A DNA stretch of 64,000 nt from Persicaria tinctoria (GCA_037127255.1 JBANSL010000004.1:76193127-76257126); one strand, 5' to 3'. Numbered from the stretch's first letter, positions 10,560 through 22,945 are shown. Notes: a model not told the origin generated them from the sequence alone. Made by a program: numbers and translations.

Positions 10560-13073
10560 ACCCGAGGCCCTTCCTAGAGCATCCTTGCGGATGAGAACAC
10601 GCAGTTTTGGATCATCATCACAGCAGACGTCGGAAGGAGATGCATGGGCACTACGAGCAAGATAGTCAGCCACTGCATTCGATTCCTTGAAAATATGACG
10701 AATAGCAACATAAGAGAAGGACGAAATATCAAGAAGAATATCCGATTGTAGTAGCTCGATGTCCCAGGGGCACTTCCAATCCCCCAGCAGAGCCTTTATA
10801 AAGATTATCCCCTTCGATCAGAAGGTTACTAATGTGTAGGTGTTTGCACGTAAAATACCCATTTTGAGGCCAAGGTTTTCAGCATATGCCACCGAGATAA
10901 TGTTACAAGTACCCCGACCAAAATCTACAAACCCACCCAGGGAGTCCCGGATAACGAATCCGTAAGACGCAGACGACCCCGGCCTAACTGATCCGTCAAA
11001 ATTTAGCTTGTAGCAATCGGGAGGAGGCTTGTCCCAATGACCAAAACGAAGACGTGACGACCCGGAAGGAACACCTGCCGAAATTTGCCGATTTGGGATG
11101 CCAAGACGGTTTACCTTGGGTTTAGGCCTCTCTGTATCTGTCAGCCCATCGTTTACTAGTTTAGTCTGACTCCAGCAGTGCATAAAGGTTGTGTAGAACA
11201 GTTTTATCTCCGTAATGGTGACACTGCTTGCGTGGTTAAAAGCTAATTGATTTATGAAAAACCACAGCGACCACCAAACACATGCTATTGCGCCAAATTT
11301 GTTCTCACCAATAGTTGTTTTAATGTTATTGAGAGGAAAGGGCATACCCCTGCCGAGATTCATCGTCACAAAGGATGGAAGATGGATGCGTAATGCCTTA
11401 TGTAGGCCAATAGCCATCGGGCCCTCAATAAATAAATGCGCAGCTGATTCATTAGTGTTACCACAAAAGCCACAACCGGAAGGAACATCCACATGTGACT
11501 GTTGTAATCGATCAGTGGTGGGTCGCCCATCACGAGAAATTTTCCAAAGGAAATGTCGAACTTTTGGCGAGACATCCAGCCCCCAAATCGAACCACAGTC
11601 GAAATTTGGTAATCCATTATGTTTTGATAACAAAGAATTCGCTGAACTGGTAGTAAACCAACCATTAGTACTTGGACCCTAATAAAGGCGATCTTCTATG
11701 GGGTTATTAGGCAAAACAACACCTAAAAGATGGTTAATGTCATCCCCCGGCATAATGTTTATTGGAGAAGAGAGCAACAACGATTTATTCCACTTTTGAT
11801 CCATGTTACGAAAATGGGCAACCTTAATACCATTGAGACAAGCTGGGATAGGCTGAAGAGTTCGAGATTTCAAAGTGGTCGGAAAAGCCCAGTTGTGAGA
11901 CCAGAAATCAATGGACTTACCATCCCCTACACTCCACTATATTGCCGACTGAAACAAGTGTCTGATAGACATAAGGCGATTCCATTGCCATGAAGAAACC
12001 TTTTTCTTTTGGTAAGAGAGCAGATTATGTCCCTTAAGGTACTTCTGTGAGACAATACGTACCCAAATGTTGTCCGGTCGGCCATAATTTTCCATAACAG
12101 CTTCATCTGAAGCGTCGTATTCATAGTCTCAGCTTTATGGATCCCAAGACCTCCACTCAAAGTGTCCGCACAGATCTTGTCCCAGCTTATAAGCGGTGGA
12201 GCTTTTGAATTCTTGTTCCAAAAGAATTGTATGTAAACCTTATCCAGTTCATGGAGAATATTGGTCGGCAGTAAAAAAGCTTGCATAAGAAAGAGCCGCT
12301 TCACACATAAGTTTGCTTTAATTAGGACCTTTCGTCCTTCAGCCGAAAGACATGAGGCTTTCCATTTAGTAACCTCAGAGAACGTGTCCCTATTGACCTT
12401 ACCATTGACAATGGGACAACCCAGATATTTGTCAAAATTATTGGCCTGTGGAATACCAAGCACAGAGATTGTGGCATTGATAGCTGTTGCCGCTGTGTTT
12501 TTGGATGCTTGGAAAGTCGATTTATGTAAATTTACCTTTTGGTCGGAAATTAGACAATAACGGTCTAAAATTGACAGGACAGAATTACATGTCGATTGGG
12601 ATGCTTTGCAGAAGATAAGAATATCGTCCGAAAAGGCCAGAAAGGGGATTTTAATTCCCAGTCTCCCGAAAACCATACCAATATCTTTGTTAGCCAGACC
12701 TTCTTGATGTAGAGAACGTGCTAGCACTTCTGAAGCAAGAATAAACAAAAAAGGGGAAAGGGGGTCCCCCTGTCGAAGTCCCCTGGTGGGTTCGATTACT
12801 GTGGTTGGTTCGTCATTCACTAATATAGAGTAAGAGACAGTTGATACACATTCCTTAATCCAACTGATGAATTGTTGATTGAATCCGAATTTGGACATGA
12901 CCTGAAACAGAAAAGGCCACTCAACGCGGCCGTAAGCCTTTTCCATATCAAGCTTTAAAGCCACCATGCCCAATTTGCCTTTCTTTAGCTTAAACGAGTG
13001 AAAAGCCTCATGAGCTATTAGGATATTGTCATGTATTGATTTTCCTTTAGTAAAAGCTCCCTGTAAAGGATGT
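10560..13073 (-). pseudogene. LINE 2 ORF2, 3' block: RT palm, RVT zinc region, RNase H
   Basis: On the minus strand this block holds RT motifs ALKLDMEKAYGRVEW, GLRQGDPLSPFLFILASEV and LAFSDDILIFCKA. It continues to the zinc-binding region (CGFCGNTNESAAHLF) and an RNase H fold (YKLNFDGSVRPGSSASYGF, later ESNAVADYLA). The catalytic box reads FSDD where most plant LINEs have F/YADD. The frame breaks between about 11680 and 11930 and again near 10818. It is a decayed copy. Confidence 0.85.
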
Positions 13074-14199
13074 ATTCACTACAAAAAAAAAACAATTTAG
13101 CATCGGCAATTTTCCGTGGCAAAAAGACAATCTGGGGTGGCAAAACTTATTTAGCCACGGGAAACAAGGGGTGGCCAAGTCTGGGGTGGCAAAATGATAC
13201 TGGCTACGGTAATCAGCCGTGGCTACTAATTTAGCCACGGCTAAGCGACGGCAAAGCAACCTCTGACAAAAGACACGGTATATTTGCCACGGCAAGCTGC
13301 CGTAGCTAAAGTGTGGACGAAAAATAAAAAAAAAACCTACTTTTTAGCTCGGATTCTTTAGACCCGAGCTAAAAAGTCCAATTTTTTTTTTTTAAAAAAA
13401 TAATACACAATTTAAATATATAATAAGATTTCATTAATTATACAAAATTTACATATATAATAAAATGTCAATGCATAATTTATATACAATAAATATACAT
13501 ACATATAAAATTTACATACACGATAAAATGTCAAAAACTACATTTTAACTAAAAAAGACCACTTACGCTATAAATTTCCCACCCATAATATTTTATAAAT
13601 TATACGGTAATAAGGAGTAAATCTCTTAATTGGAAGACCTAAGAGGTGGTGGCAACATATCACTTCATACTTTCGTTTGTTTTCCATCAAGGTAGTCAAG
13701 ACCTTCCTTTAGCATGATATAGAACTGCACAGACAAGAAATCAGAGCAAAGACATGTTACAATCAAAAGCTGGAAGAAGCAAAGGTAAACACGAGAGAGG
13801 AAGAGAAAATCATGCCACTTATACCTAAGATGCATTAAGGTCCTCGCCTGCACTAGCCATAGCAACGGTTAACCAGTCTTTGAATTCTTCAGATCAAGGT
13901 GAATTTCATCCTTGAAAAAACAGGCTTGATCACCACACAAATACCTACACAAGGAAAAGAAAAGAAATAAAAATGAATGAAGATTCATTAAAAAAAGTGA
14001 AGCACAAGTGCACAATATAATCATTTAAGAACCAACAAAAAGGATTCAAAGGGAATTAGATGGGATTTATCATGTTATAAGAGTAATTTAACAAGTTCAA
14101 GAGTAATCAGCAGACATGTTCAGAACAATTAAGCCTAGTTTCATAAAGCCAATGCAAGTGCAAAAGCTCACAGATTAAGTTCAAGAGCAATCATTTAAT

Positions 14200-16676
14200 A
14201 ACAAACAAAAAGGATTTAAATTACTCTTACAACGTGAGAAATATGAAAGGTTCTGGTGGGATCCATTCTAAAACAATTAACCCCATTAATTTGTTTAGCT
14301 GCCTTGTCCATTTCATCCCTTCCAAATCCATAAGCTGAACTCGCATCAATAAACAGAACCTCAGCACCAAATACAGCTATTACTTGCCTACCAAAGCAAA
14401 GTAAGATTAAAGGAAGAGGGCAAAGGCAAAAAAAGCTACTATAAAAGATACAATTTTTTTTTAATTTGAATTAAAAGTTGCTGGAATGCATTACATTTTG
14501 TTTGGGAAATGGAATGTGCTGATTAGCGGTATGTACATACAAGAGAGAGTAACATACACAAACTGAACAACATAGCGCAAATTGAGGACAATGCTCGAGG
14601 TAAATGTCGTGGTTCATTATGAAATTGCATAAATGGGTAATTAATTTATGGAAAAAAAATAAAGAAAGAGGATTAAAAGGGTAAAGAGAGGGAAGAAGAA
14701 AGAATGATTACTTTGGGAAAAAGAAGGAAACACTCAATAATTTAAATCAGCATTACCTCTTCAGCAGGCACTCCTTGAGCAAATCACACATGCCATAAAA
14801 ATAAAGCAACTTTGACATTACCTACATCATGAAACAACTGATCAGTCTAAAATTTCTTAGATACAAGTACTTGAATAACATTGAAGGCATAAAGCAAAGA
14901 CCGTATTGTACAACTATTCAGTCCATGAAGGTGTTTTGCAGAGAGGTGAGATAAGTATCAAATACTTTTAATTAGTATGCAGCCAGATAAACTCAACACC
15001 CATAAGGAAGCTAGCATGTTCAAGCACCCAAACTTGGTAATTGGACCAAAAATATATAGATGAAGCTTGAATAAAAACAACATAAGCATCTAAATAGGAT
15101 AGTAATCATTAGAATCTTAGAACACTCATGTAAAAAAAACTTACACTAGACGCACCATTTTTGTCATAAACAGCATAGCATTTCAGCTCTCTAATTTCAG
15201 AGAAAAGCTCTTGAGTTCCAAGCCACAATAAGATATCATTTTCATGTCAGCAGATAGACCTAAAAGTGTTTTATCGAGTGGGTATTAAAATTAAGGAAAA
15301 AAACTGAAGTATAAAATTATTGTGAAGAGAAATAAATAAAATGATCATGAAACAAACACCAAGATATTTTATAGAGTTTAAAAGTATTTTTCATAAAAAT
15401 AATTTCAAAATAAAATCCGTTTTTCAAATTCAACTTCAACTCAAATCTTCGACCCAATAATTAAACCATAAATATTTAGCTTGGGTATTCATAATAGTAC
15501 ATTGAATCTCATCTCATATAAGAAAAAGATGAAGATGCATATGGAAATTGAATACCCCATTTGCTTTATCTGACATCAATCATAAAAGCAAGAAATATGC
15601 TTGAAGAATATTAATATGAAGAAAGCAAAGTGGAAAGTCTAGTACCCCTAGCAGAATATATGTTTAACAAACAAGAAATCTGCTTGAAGAAGAACCTCTC
15701 ATACTCAGCAGCTCAAGAGTACAGTAATTTAAGTAACATTACTTTGAGCACCTAACCTCATCCACTTGAAATCTCCTTGAAGCAGAACCCCCCATACCCA
15801 TCATTTTTTGAAGAAGAAAGTTCTTGGAGAACATTGTCCAGCCATTTACTGATTGACTGCATCTCCTTGGCAAGAAATTTTATTTGTACCTAGATATAAA
15901 ATTGTGAAATAGGTCAAAATTGTCGTGAACATATCTGCACAAACAAGAAACATTGTGTTTCAGCATAAAAGAAAATTGACTCAAAACACATAACAAACTG
16001 AACCAAATTAGCTAAAACATTTCAGGTTAGTTCTAGTTACGCTCTTGGTCTACTAAGTACACTCATTCCGCCCTAGTTAAATTTCGGAACCCAAATCGTC
16101 AAAATCAGCCTAAATTAAAGACAATAGGGGGAAAGAAATAGAGAGAACCTGTTTGTTCTTCAGTTAGCAAAAGCTCCAAATCTCTGTTCTTTCAAAAAAC
16201 ACCATCGGATATTACCCGTGGCCTTCGATTTCACCCGCTCCGCCTGAGAGTATTCGAGCCCAAACCCTTCAATATGCCTCATAGATTGGCGTATCTTAAA
16301 AGATGGCGATGTAGGCTAAACCCTAAATTAGGAACCCTAAATCAATTTCAAGCAAAAGCGTGAAATTGCTCTGACAAAATCGGAGCAGGGAGGAAAGAGG
16401 ACTGTCGCTCTTGTTCAACAATGAAGTAGAAGCAGAGAGTAAGGAGGAGTACTTACCGTCATTCTTGGTCCCGGTCGTTCCAGTGGTCGCCTCGCCAACA
16501 ACTGTCGTCATCGTCTTCAAGCCCTTCGAGCGAGCGACTGAGCAAGCGAGGGAGCAAGGGAGCCTGTCGTCCTCACCAAGGGAAGACTTTTTCGAGGAGG
16601 CGCCATGGATAGATGTTGAGCAACAGGAGAAACCAAAAAAAGGTGCCATGAGAGGTGGAGAGAGGAGCGGTCTCAA
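14200..16676 (-). pseudogene. Captured intron-bearing gene fragment inside the CACTA element, unidentified
   Basis: Several short minus-strand blocks have splice-like borders. About 14225-14395 reads VIAVFGAEVLFIDASSAYGF and then FRMDPTRTFHISHV. About 14760-14825 reads NVKVALFLWHV, a stop codon, then FAQGVPAEE. About 15143-15235 reads LGTQELFSEIRELKCYAVYD. About 16323-16676 is a Ser/Leu-rich open stretch that could be a first exon. The spacing by AT-rich DNA with GT/AG borders suggests genomic capture of a multi-exon gene rather than retrocopying. I do not recognise the parent gene. The in-frame stop in the second block suggests decay. Confidence 0.4.
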
Positions 16677-17384
16677 AATTGGAGTGAAACGGGGAATTCC
16701 GCCCTAGTTAAATTTAGGAGGGACTTACAAATTTTGGGTGAAAAATTGGGCGGAAAAATTTTCCGTCAAATAAACCTGCCAAATTATATTTTGGGCGAAA
16801 AAATACTGCCAAACATTCTAAAAGAAATGAATTTATTTAAAGTTTTAATAATAATATAATTATGTTTGTCTAAGTAGATGAGGTATAAAGTTATTTATTT
16901 TTAGAAGTGTAAATTTATTTAAATTTTAATATATTTTAAAAAAATTATTAAATTTTATTTTTACATATATTAGTGATATCATTAACAAAATATATAACAT
17001 AATATGGAAAACATATTATTTTTATGTTAAATATTCATAATATGATAATTTAATTTAATAAATAAATAGATAAAATACTATAGAAAATATATTAATTTTA
17101 AGTTTTTAGATTATATATTACTTTCATACTTTTAAGTTTTTAGATTATATTTTGCTTTAATAATATCATAGTTTTTATCTATTAAAAATGTATAAATTAA
17201 GGTGAAAATATATTGATTTTTATATTATAAATTATTTTTTAAAATTTTATTACATTTATATTTTAATAAATATCTTTAAAATTTAAAATAAATAAATGGA
17301 TAAAATATTATAAAATATTTATTAATTTTATGTTTTAAATTTATTGGTACTTGAATTTATAATTAAAATAATGAATACAATGTA

Positions 17385-17390
<6 letters not shown>

Positions 17391-17420
<30 letters not shown>
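17391..17420. repeat. (TA)n microsatellite at the left edge of inverted-repeat element A
   Basis: Alternating A and T over about 30 bp, directly abutting the inverted-repeat element that starts at 17421. Confidence 0.9.
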
Positions 17421-17424
<4 letters not shown>

Positions 17425-19136
17425 GTTAGGTCCAGTGTTAACAAGTCTTATTGTGTTTTGTGTTAACAAATATAGGCCATTGATTTAGTGCAAATGAATG
17501 GATGAGATTATTTGGCTATTTTGGCTTTTTTCTTTAATTAAAAATCAATGGGACCCACTTCTTTCCTTGCCACTTGCTAAATAACGTGCGTGTGTTGTAC
17601 GTTTTTTTTGGCGTTACATTTTTTTAACGTTGTTTTTTGTGTGGTGCACTATTCGATAAGGTGATACAAACATTCGTTAACTTATACTTATTATTCGTTA
17701 GATAATAGAAAAAAAGTTAGTCAATTTTGCAACTATTCGTCAGGTTAATAGTAATTATTCGCTAAATTAATCGTTATTATTCATCGGTAAAGAGGAGTTA
17801 TCATTTCATAAATTAATCGCTTTTTTTGTAATTATTCGCTAAATTAATCGCTTTTATGGGATAACGTATTTAGCAACTATTCGGTAGATTAATAGTAATT
17901 ATTCGTTAAGTTGATAGTAATTATTCGCTAAGTTGAAATAATATATAATTGTAATTCTTGATTTACCGCATCTAATTACCCACGTACATACGAATAATTC
18001 CTTGTTATCAAGGAATAGTTACTCGAACTTGAATTTCAGCAAGACCTATACAAATGAATAATTTCTAATTATCAATGAACATTGACTATGAACTTGTCGA
18101 ATAGTCGATAAAGACATGAGTTTGAATTTCAAAAAACCTATATCTAATTGCCCTATATATATGTACAATTCCTGATTATCAACGAATAATTACCCTGAAT
18201 TTGCTGAATATTTGATAAATTCATAGTAATAAATTAATAGAACAAACCTAAAATAATATAGATCTGAAATAGCAAACTAGAGGCGCAAGGGAACCAGGTC
18301 GGGTCGGGTCGCCGGACTTCAGAGGCCATCGCTGCCGGAAGTGCTCAGAGGCTGCACTTGCCGAATGCGGATTTCAGAGGCCATCGCCGCCGGAACCACC
18401 TTCAGATTAATCAGAGGCCGCCGGATCCTGGCTAGGGAGAGGAGAGGGAGAGGGGTATGGCGAGGCGAGGCGCCATCATCCCACCGCTGCCGGATTTCAG
18501 AGGCCGCCGCCGCAAGATTTCAGTGGCGTCGGATCGAATGGAGGCTCACCATCGCTGCGTCGGATCTGGTTTCTGGCTATGAGGTTTTTGGTTCCACTAT
18601 CGCTGCCCTCGGATCTGAGCAGTGAATCATCCCAGCCAAACGCTTTGAGGATGGAGGCTCACCATCGCTGCGTCGGATCCGGTTCCATCCGCCACCGCCG
18701 CCGTCACTTCCACCGATCGAACAAACCGTCCTCATCGCTGCCGCCTGAGAAGCGATGGCGAATCCTATTGCGATTGAGGCGGCGCTTGCGAAATGGGCGG
18801 CGGTTTGGGAAAAGTCGTCGGTGGTGAGGGATGGTGAAGTGGAGGCAGCCATGGATTACGGTGGTGACGGTGGGTGAAGGTGGACGCCATCGCTTTTCCC
18901 AAACCGCCGTTTTGTTAGGGTTCTTCATCTTCACAATCCACAGTTTTGTTAAATAGGAGAGTGGGTGCACGCATCACATTGGGAATTTGTGGGAATAATT
19001 TTGATGGGGCCCACTGTTTTTTTTTAAATAAAATAGAAAACTCTAATTAATCTCAGCCTTTCGTTTTTCCTTAATAAAGGGCTCAGATTTGTTAACACAA
19101 AACACAATAAGGCTTGTTAACATTTGATCCATACTC
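17421..19136. mobile_element. Inverted-repeat element A, flanked by (TA)n
   Basis: About 50 bp at the left end is repeated inverted at the right end (about 19085-19136), sharing TTATTGTGTTTTGTGTTAAC. Both ends abut TA tracts. Inside are degenerate repeats of the type TAATTATTCGTTAA (17660-17945) and a GC-rich coding-like block at 18270-18960. No transposase is visible. The layout resembles a non-autonomous MULE or Micron-like element that targets TA microsatellites; the class is inferred. Confidence 0.65.
18270..18960. other. GC-rich coding-like insert in element A
   Basis: Base composition jumps from AT-rich to strongly GC-rich and the stretch is open in several frames. Words such as TTTCAGAGGCC and GAGGCTCACCATCGCTGCGT recur as direct repeats. 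It looks like captured 5' gene DNA, but no domain can be named. Confidence 0.4.
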
Positions 19137-19999
19137 TATATATATATATAGGGTAGGGTTCAAGTGAGAAGAATGTGGTCCGGTGAGAAGGAAAGAAGTG
19201 ATTTCATTGGTTAAAACAGATATGATTTTTACTTTAAAAAAACATGTCTCACGCGCCTCATTATTCTCGTCTTCTTCCGTCTTCCTCCATCAGAAAACTC
19301 CGCTCTAGATCTCCGCTCCCAAATCCCGTGTCTCCGCTCCCATCATCCCGCTCCATCAGAAAAGCTCCCTCGCTCGACGAACTCGTAGATCAGGAGGCGG
19401 TCACTGCCGGAGACACAATAGCCAAGCATCTTGACGGTGTTCGGAGCCAGAGGTTAGATAGGGTTTCCATCTCGGCGCGGAACTCTCGGAGCCCCTAGAA
19501 GGCATCGGGGCTGAGCTTTTTGTTGATTCAACTTCTAGTAGGCTTATCACCGCCGTCAATCCTCGGAATCCCCGGGTGTGAGCCACTGCCTTGAGATGCC
19601 GCAGACATAAGCAAAAAGAGGAGGTCGGTGAAGGCGCCGACGATGAACTTGTGGGTGTGCTTGGATCTGATGACTTGGACAAGGAGATACGAGAGGGTGA
19701 AAGCGAAGGCCTAGGATTAGAGATACTAGCTGCCTTAATTTGTCGATGAAGGTGTGATATGAAAGCTGAGTTTGAACTTTGAAAGCCTGTTGATTATCCA
19801 TTTGTATCATCTTTCCCCTTCTGCTTTTATTGCTTGTAATATTGTTTGGATATATTAAATGTTTTATAGTTTAGATACATCAAATGAAAGAGTTCAACAT
19901 TTTAATAATTCACTTTTAAGAGTTTAATAACTGTGTAGTTGCTAAATGTATAAAAAATGTCACTATGAAACTGAATTAGGGAAATTTACCCATTCTTTA

Positions 20000-20562
20000 A
20001 TAGTGGTTCAGAGTTTTATTACCAAGTAGTTCAGAGGTTTTATACTAAGTGGTTCAGGATTTTTATACTAAATGGATCAAGGTTTTAATATCAAGTGGTT
20101 CAGGTCGGGTTTTAATACCAAGTGGTTCAGAAGTTTTATACCAAGTGGTTCAGTATTTTAATACCAAGTGGTTCACGAAGTAAATAGTGTTGGTTCATGA
20201 CTAAAAAGAGGTTGGTTCAGTGTCTAAATAGAGGTTGGTTCAGTGACTAAATAAAGGTTGGTTCAGTGACCGAATAGAGAGTGGTTCAGTGACCGAATAG
20301 AGAGTGGTTCAGTGACCAAATAGAGAGTGGTTCAGTGACCGAATAGAGAGTGATTCAGTGACCGAATAGATAGTGGTTCAGTGACCGGATAAAGTGGTTC
20401 AGTAATCGAATAGAGATTGGTTCAGTGACCGAATAGAGTGGTTCAGTGAACGAATAGAGAGTGGTTTAGTGACCGAATAGAGAGTGACTAAATAGGTTGG
20501 TTCAGTGGCTAAATAGAGGTTGGTTCAGTGACTAAATAGGTTGGTTCAGTGGCTAAATAGAG
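20000..20562. repeat. Minisatellite of GGTTCAGTGACCGAATAGAG-type units
   Basis: Some 20 degenerate units of roughly 22-25 bp built on GTGGTTCAGTGACCGAATAG. They start as looser AAGTGGTTCAG-type units near 20000 and are most regular at 20260-20480. Noncoding in all frames of any length. Confidence 0.85.
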
Positions 20563-20690
20563 ATTGGTTCACTGTGAATAAAATTGCTGAACCACTGTGA
20601 ATAAAATTGCTGAACCACTGTGAATAAAATTGATGAACCACTGCGAATAAAATTGCTGAACCACTGTGAATAAAATTACTGAACCACTTC
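20563..20690. repeat. Second minisatellite in opposite orientation (CTGAACCACTGTGAATAAAATTG units)
   Basis: Five to six units of about 23 bp directly follow the first array. The shared word is GGTTCA in the first array and TGAACC here, so the arrays face each other and could fold into a long imperfect hairpin. Confidence 0.8.
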
Positions 20691-21064
20691 TTGTGAATTT
20701 TTTTTTCAACAAAACATATACAAAGTGGGTGTCTATGTGTAGATAAAATTAAATTACACCCAAATATATATTTTTTATATTTTTTTAACAAGTAAAAATG
20801 TCAAAACATGATTTTTAAAAGTTGAAGTGAACACTTTTACATGTACGTACAATTTCTAATTGATTAAAAAGTTGGCGCGTGTAATTAATTAGTGTGTGAG
20901 TGAGCATGGGGTGTTACTAATTAATTTGGGTATGTGTTACTAATTAATTGGGTAAGGAATTGGGGAAGCCGCGTGTCTCTTAATTTTAATTCAATTTTGC
21001 ACACGTGGACCAATCAAATTGCTTCTTTCCTTCTCACTTTTGGTGACCTTTGCACCCGAACCCA

Positions 21065-21104
<40 letters not shown>

Positions 21105-21519
21105 AAGCCAAATATATAGTAGTAAAATCAATTAATATTATATTTAAATATAATTTTTTTTAAATATATGAATAAAATATTGTCACATGGATATTTTATT
21201 TTTTCCCAAAACATCCCAAATTATTTATTTATTTATTTCGTTTTTACAATTATGGCAAAGTTAGCTTCGGTACTCTATTACCGTGGCTAAGTCATGAAAA
21301 ACCCAATTTAATGGCCACGGTAAACCTTGTCGTTGCTACTAGGGGTGGCAAAATCGACCTAATAGCCACGGAAAATTCACCCCGTTGCTAATATCCTTGT
21401 TTTTTTCCAGATGCAATGCCTACCGTGGCTACTACCGTGGCAAAAGGGTATTAATTGCCACGGCAAAGGCTTGCCGAAGCTAGTTGGCGTGGCAAAATTA
21501 ATTATTTTTTGTAGTGATT

Positions 21520-21712
21520 AGTTTTTCAAAGATCTTAGTTAGCCTAGCGGTTAACACTTTGGCTATAATCTTATAAGCAGTGGAACATAGACTAATTGGT
21601 CTGTAATGGTTGACCGAGGTAGGATCGTCCTGCTTTGGTAGTAACGTGATGAAAGTATGATTGATTTGCCTTAAAAGCTTGCCGCTGGTAAAAAAAGCTT
21701 TAACTGCCTTGG
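21520..21712 (-). pseudogene. LINE 2 ORF2, middle block (RT fingers)
   Basis: The minus strand reads VTKAVKAFFTSGKLLRQINH, then LLPKQDDPTS, HYRPISLCSTAYKIIAKVLT and KIFEKLI. These are the RT N-terminal motifs of plant L1 elements. The block is bounded by the CACTA on one side and a MITE on the other and continues in frame across both. Confidence 0.85.
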
Positions 21713-21715
21713 TTA

Positions 21716-22454
21716 GAGCAACCCCAAGAGAAACTCTAAAATAGAGAAAAATGTAAAATTTAGAGAAAAAAATGGATTTTATGGTCCAAGAGCTCTTCTA
21801 TATTGTTTTGTAAAATAGAGAAATGAAGAGAGAGAGTAAAAATTTCTCTATATTTAGAGGAAGAGAAAAACCTCTAAAATTAAATGTTTTCATCAAACTC
21901 CATGCCAACCATTTAAGTCATAAATAAGATTTAAATGGGATTCAAAATATAAAGCTTAGTTGGACTCATAAATATTATATAATATATGAAACTAAAATGT
22001 GATTCAAAATATAAACCTTTGTTGGATTCATATTTTTCTTTTATAATTTAATATATATTATATAATATGAAATTATAAAAAAAATTAAATAAAAGGTTGA
22101 TATTTTATAATTTTTTTTAACATCCTTAAAAACCATACATGATTATTAAATAAAAAATAATAAAATGAAGACATTGATATTTTAAACAAAAATAAATTAT
22201 AAAAATAAATAAATCAAATTTATTTATTTTATGGGATGAATCTTGTACAAGGTACGAAAACTATACTAGGTACCTAAAGTTTAAAAAATCCATTTATTAT
22301 ATTATGAAATTCTATATTTATTATAATATATAATAAATGCAAAAATCTGTATAATAGAGAAACTGTTGGAGTTGAAGAAGGATAAATTTTTTAGAGATTT
22401 TGATGTTTTGATCTCTATTTTAGAGAACTTTTACAAGAGCTCTTGGGCTTGCTC
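21716..22454. mobile_element. Harbinger-like MITE in LINE 2 (same family as 6535-7105)
   Basis: The end GAGCAACCCCAAGAG and inverted end GAGCAAGCCCAAGAGCTCTT are flanked by TTA at 21713-21715 and 22455-22457. No coding capacity. Confidence 0.85.
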
Positions 22455-22457
22455 TTA

Positions 22458-22945
22458 CAGAAGGTCCCACCGTTTTCCAGAATTTTTGATAGAAACCAGC
22501 AGAAAAAACCATCCGGTCCCGGAGCTTTGTCCGGACTCATAGAAAAAACTGCATTTTTAATTTCACTGTTGGAGACAGGTGCTGTGAGCATAGTATTGTC
22601 TAGCTCAGACACTTGGTTCGGAATAACCGCAGGATCTGCTGATAGGTCTATACCATCCACCTGAGATGAACGGAAACGAGCCTTAAAATCCCTTTCGAAC
22701 TCTTGTTGAATAATATGGAAATCAGCCGATGATTCCCCATTCTGGAGTGTAATAGACTTAATAAATTTTTTTTCCCTCTTAGCAGAGGCAATTTTGTGAA
22801 AATAACTGGAATTTGAATCGTTCAATTTAGCGTGTTTGACTTTGGCTCGCTGACTCCAATAACGTCGATGGAAATCCAACATTCTTTCTCTTTTGTTAAG
22901 TAGTTGCTTTAGAAGCAATTCATCCTTATTGTTGTAGTTAGTAAT
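22458..22945 (-). pseudogene. LINE 2 ORF2, 5' block (linker to first RT motif)
   Basis: The minus strand reads ERMLDFHRRYWSQRAKVKHA, NSSYFHKIASAKREKK and SPDKAPGPDGF. Just after GPDG the frame shifts at a run of six T (plus-strand A6 near 22504), where five would keep the frame. The endonuclease domain and ORF1 are missing. Confidence 0.82.

Larger units (their letters stand above)
19151..21069. mobile_element. Inverted-repeat element B, flanked by (TA)n
   Basis: The left end (GGGTAGGGTTCAAGTGAGAA) and inverted right end (GGGTTGGGTTCGGGTG) share about 60 bp of imperfect inverted repeat including GTGAGAAGGAAAGAAG. TA tracts lie on both sides (19137-19150 and from 21070). Inside are a GC-rich coding-like block (19244-19700) and two minisatellite arrays. 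It sits only 14 bp from element A. Confidence 0.65.
13077..21516. mobile_element. 8.4 kb non-autonomous CACTA (En/Spm-like) transposon in LINE 2
   Basis: The ends are CACTACAAAAAAA (13077) and the inverted TTTTTTGTAGTG (to 21516). ATT is duplicated at 13074-13076 and 21517-21519, the 3-bp duplication of CACTA elements. Subterminal DNA at both ends repeats GCCACGGCAA/CCGTGGCTA motifs, the usual transposase-binding arrangement. No TnpA or TnpD transposase ORF was found. The cargo is an intron-bearing gene fragment and two (TA)n-flanked elements. Confidence 0.92.
10518..22945 (-). mobile_element. L1-type LINE (LINE 2), split by a CACTA element and a MITE
   Basis: The minus-strand LINE ends in a T run (10518-10526). 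Its ORF2 is found in three blocks: 10560-13073, 21520-21712 and 22458-22945. Removing the CACTA (13077-21516) and the MITE (21716-22454) joins the blocks in frame, for example KIFEKLI directly followed by HPLQGAFTKGKS across the CACTA site. The element is 5'-truncated within the region between endonuclease and reverse transcriptase. I found no convincing target duplication. Confidence 0.85.

Noticed and set aside
18341..18970. Several overlapping frames in element A as possible genes
   Set aside because: Frames overlap on both strands and contain internal direct repeats; better explained as captured GC-rich DNA.
19980..20700. Regularly spaced short repeats resembling a CRISPR array
   Set aside because: Units are continuous minisatellite repeats without unique spacers, in plant nuclear DNA.
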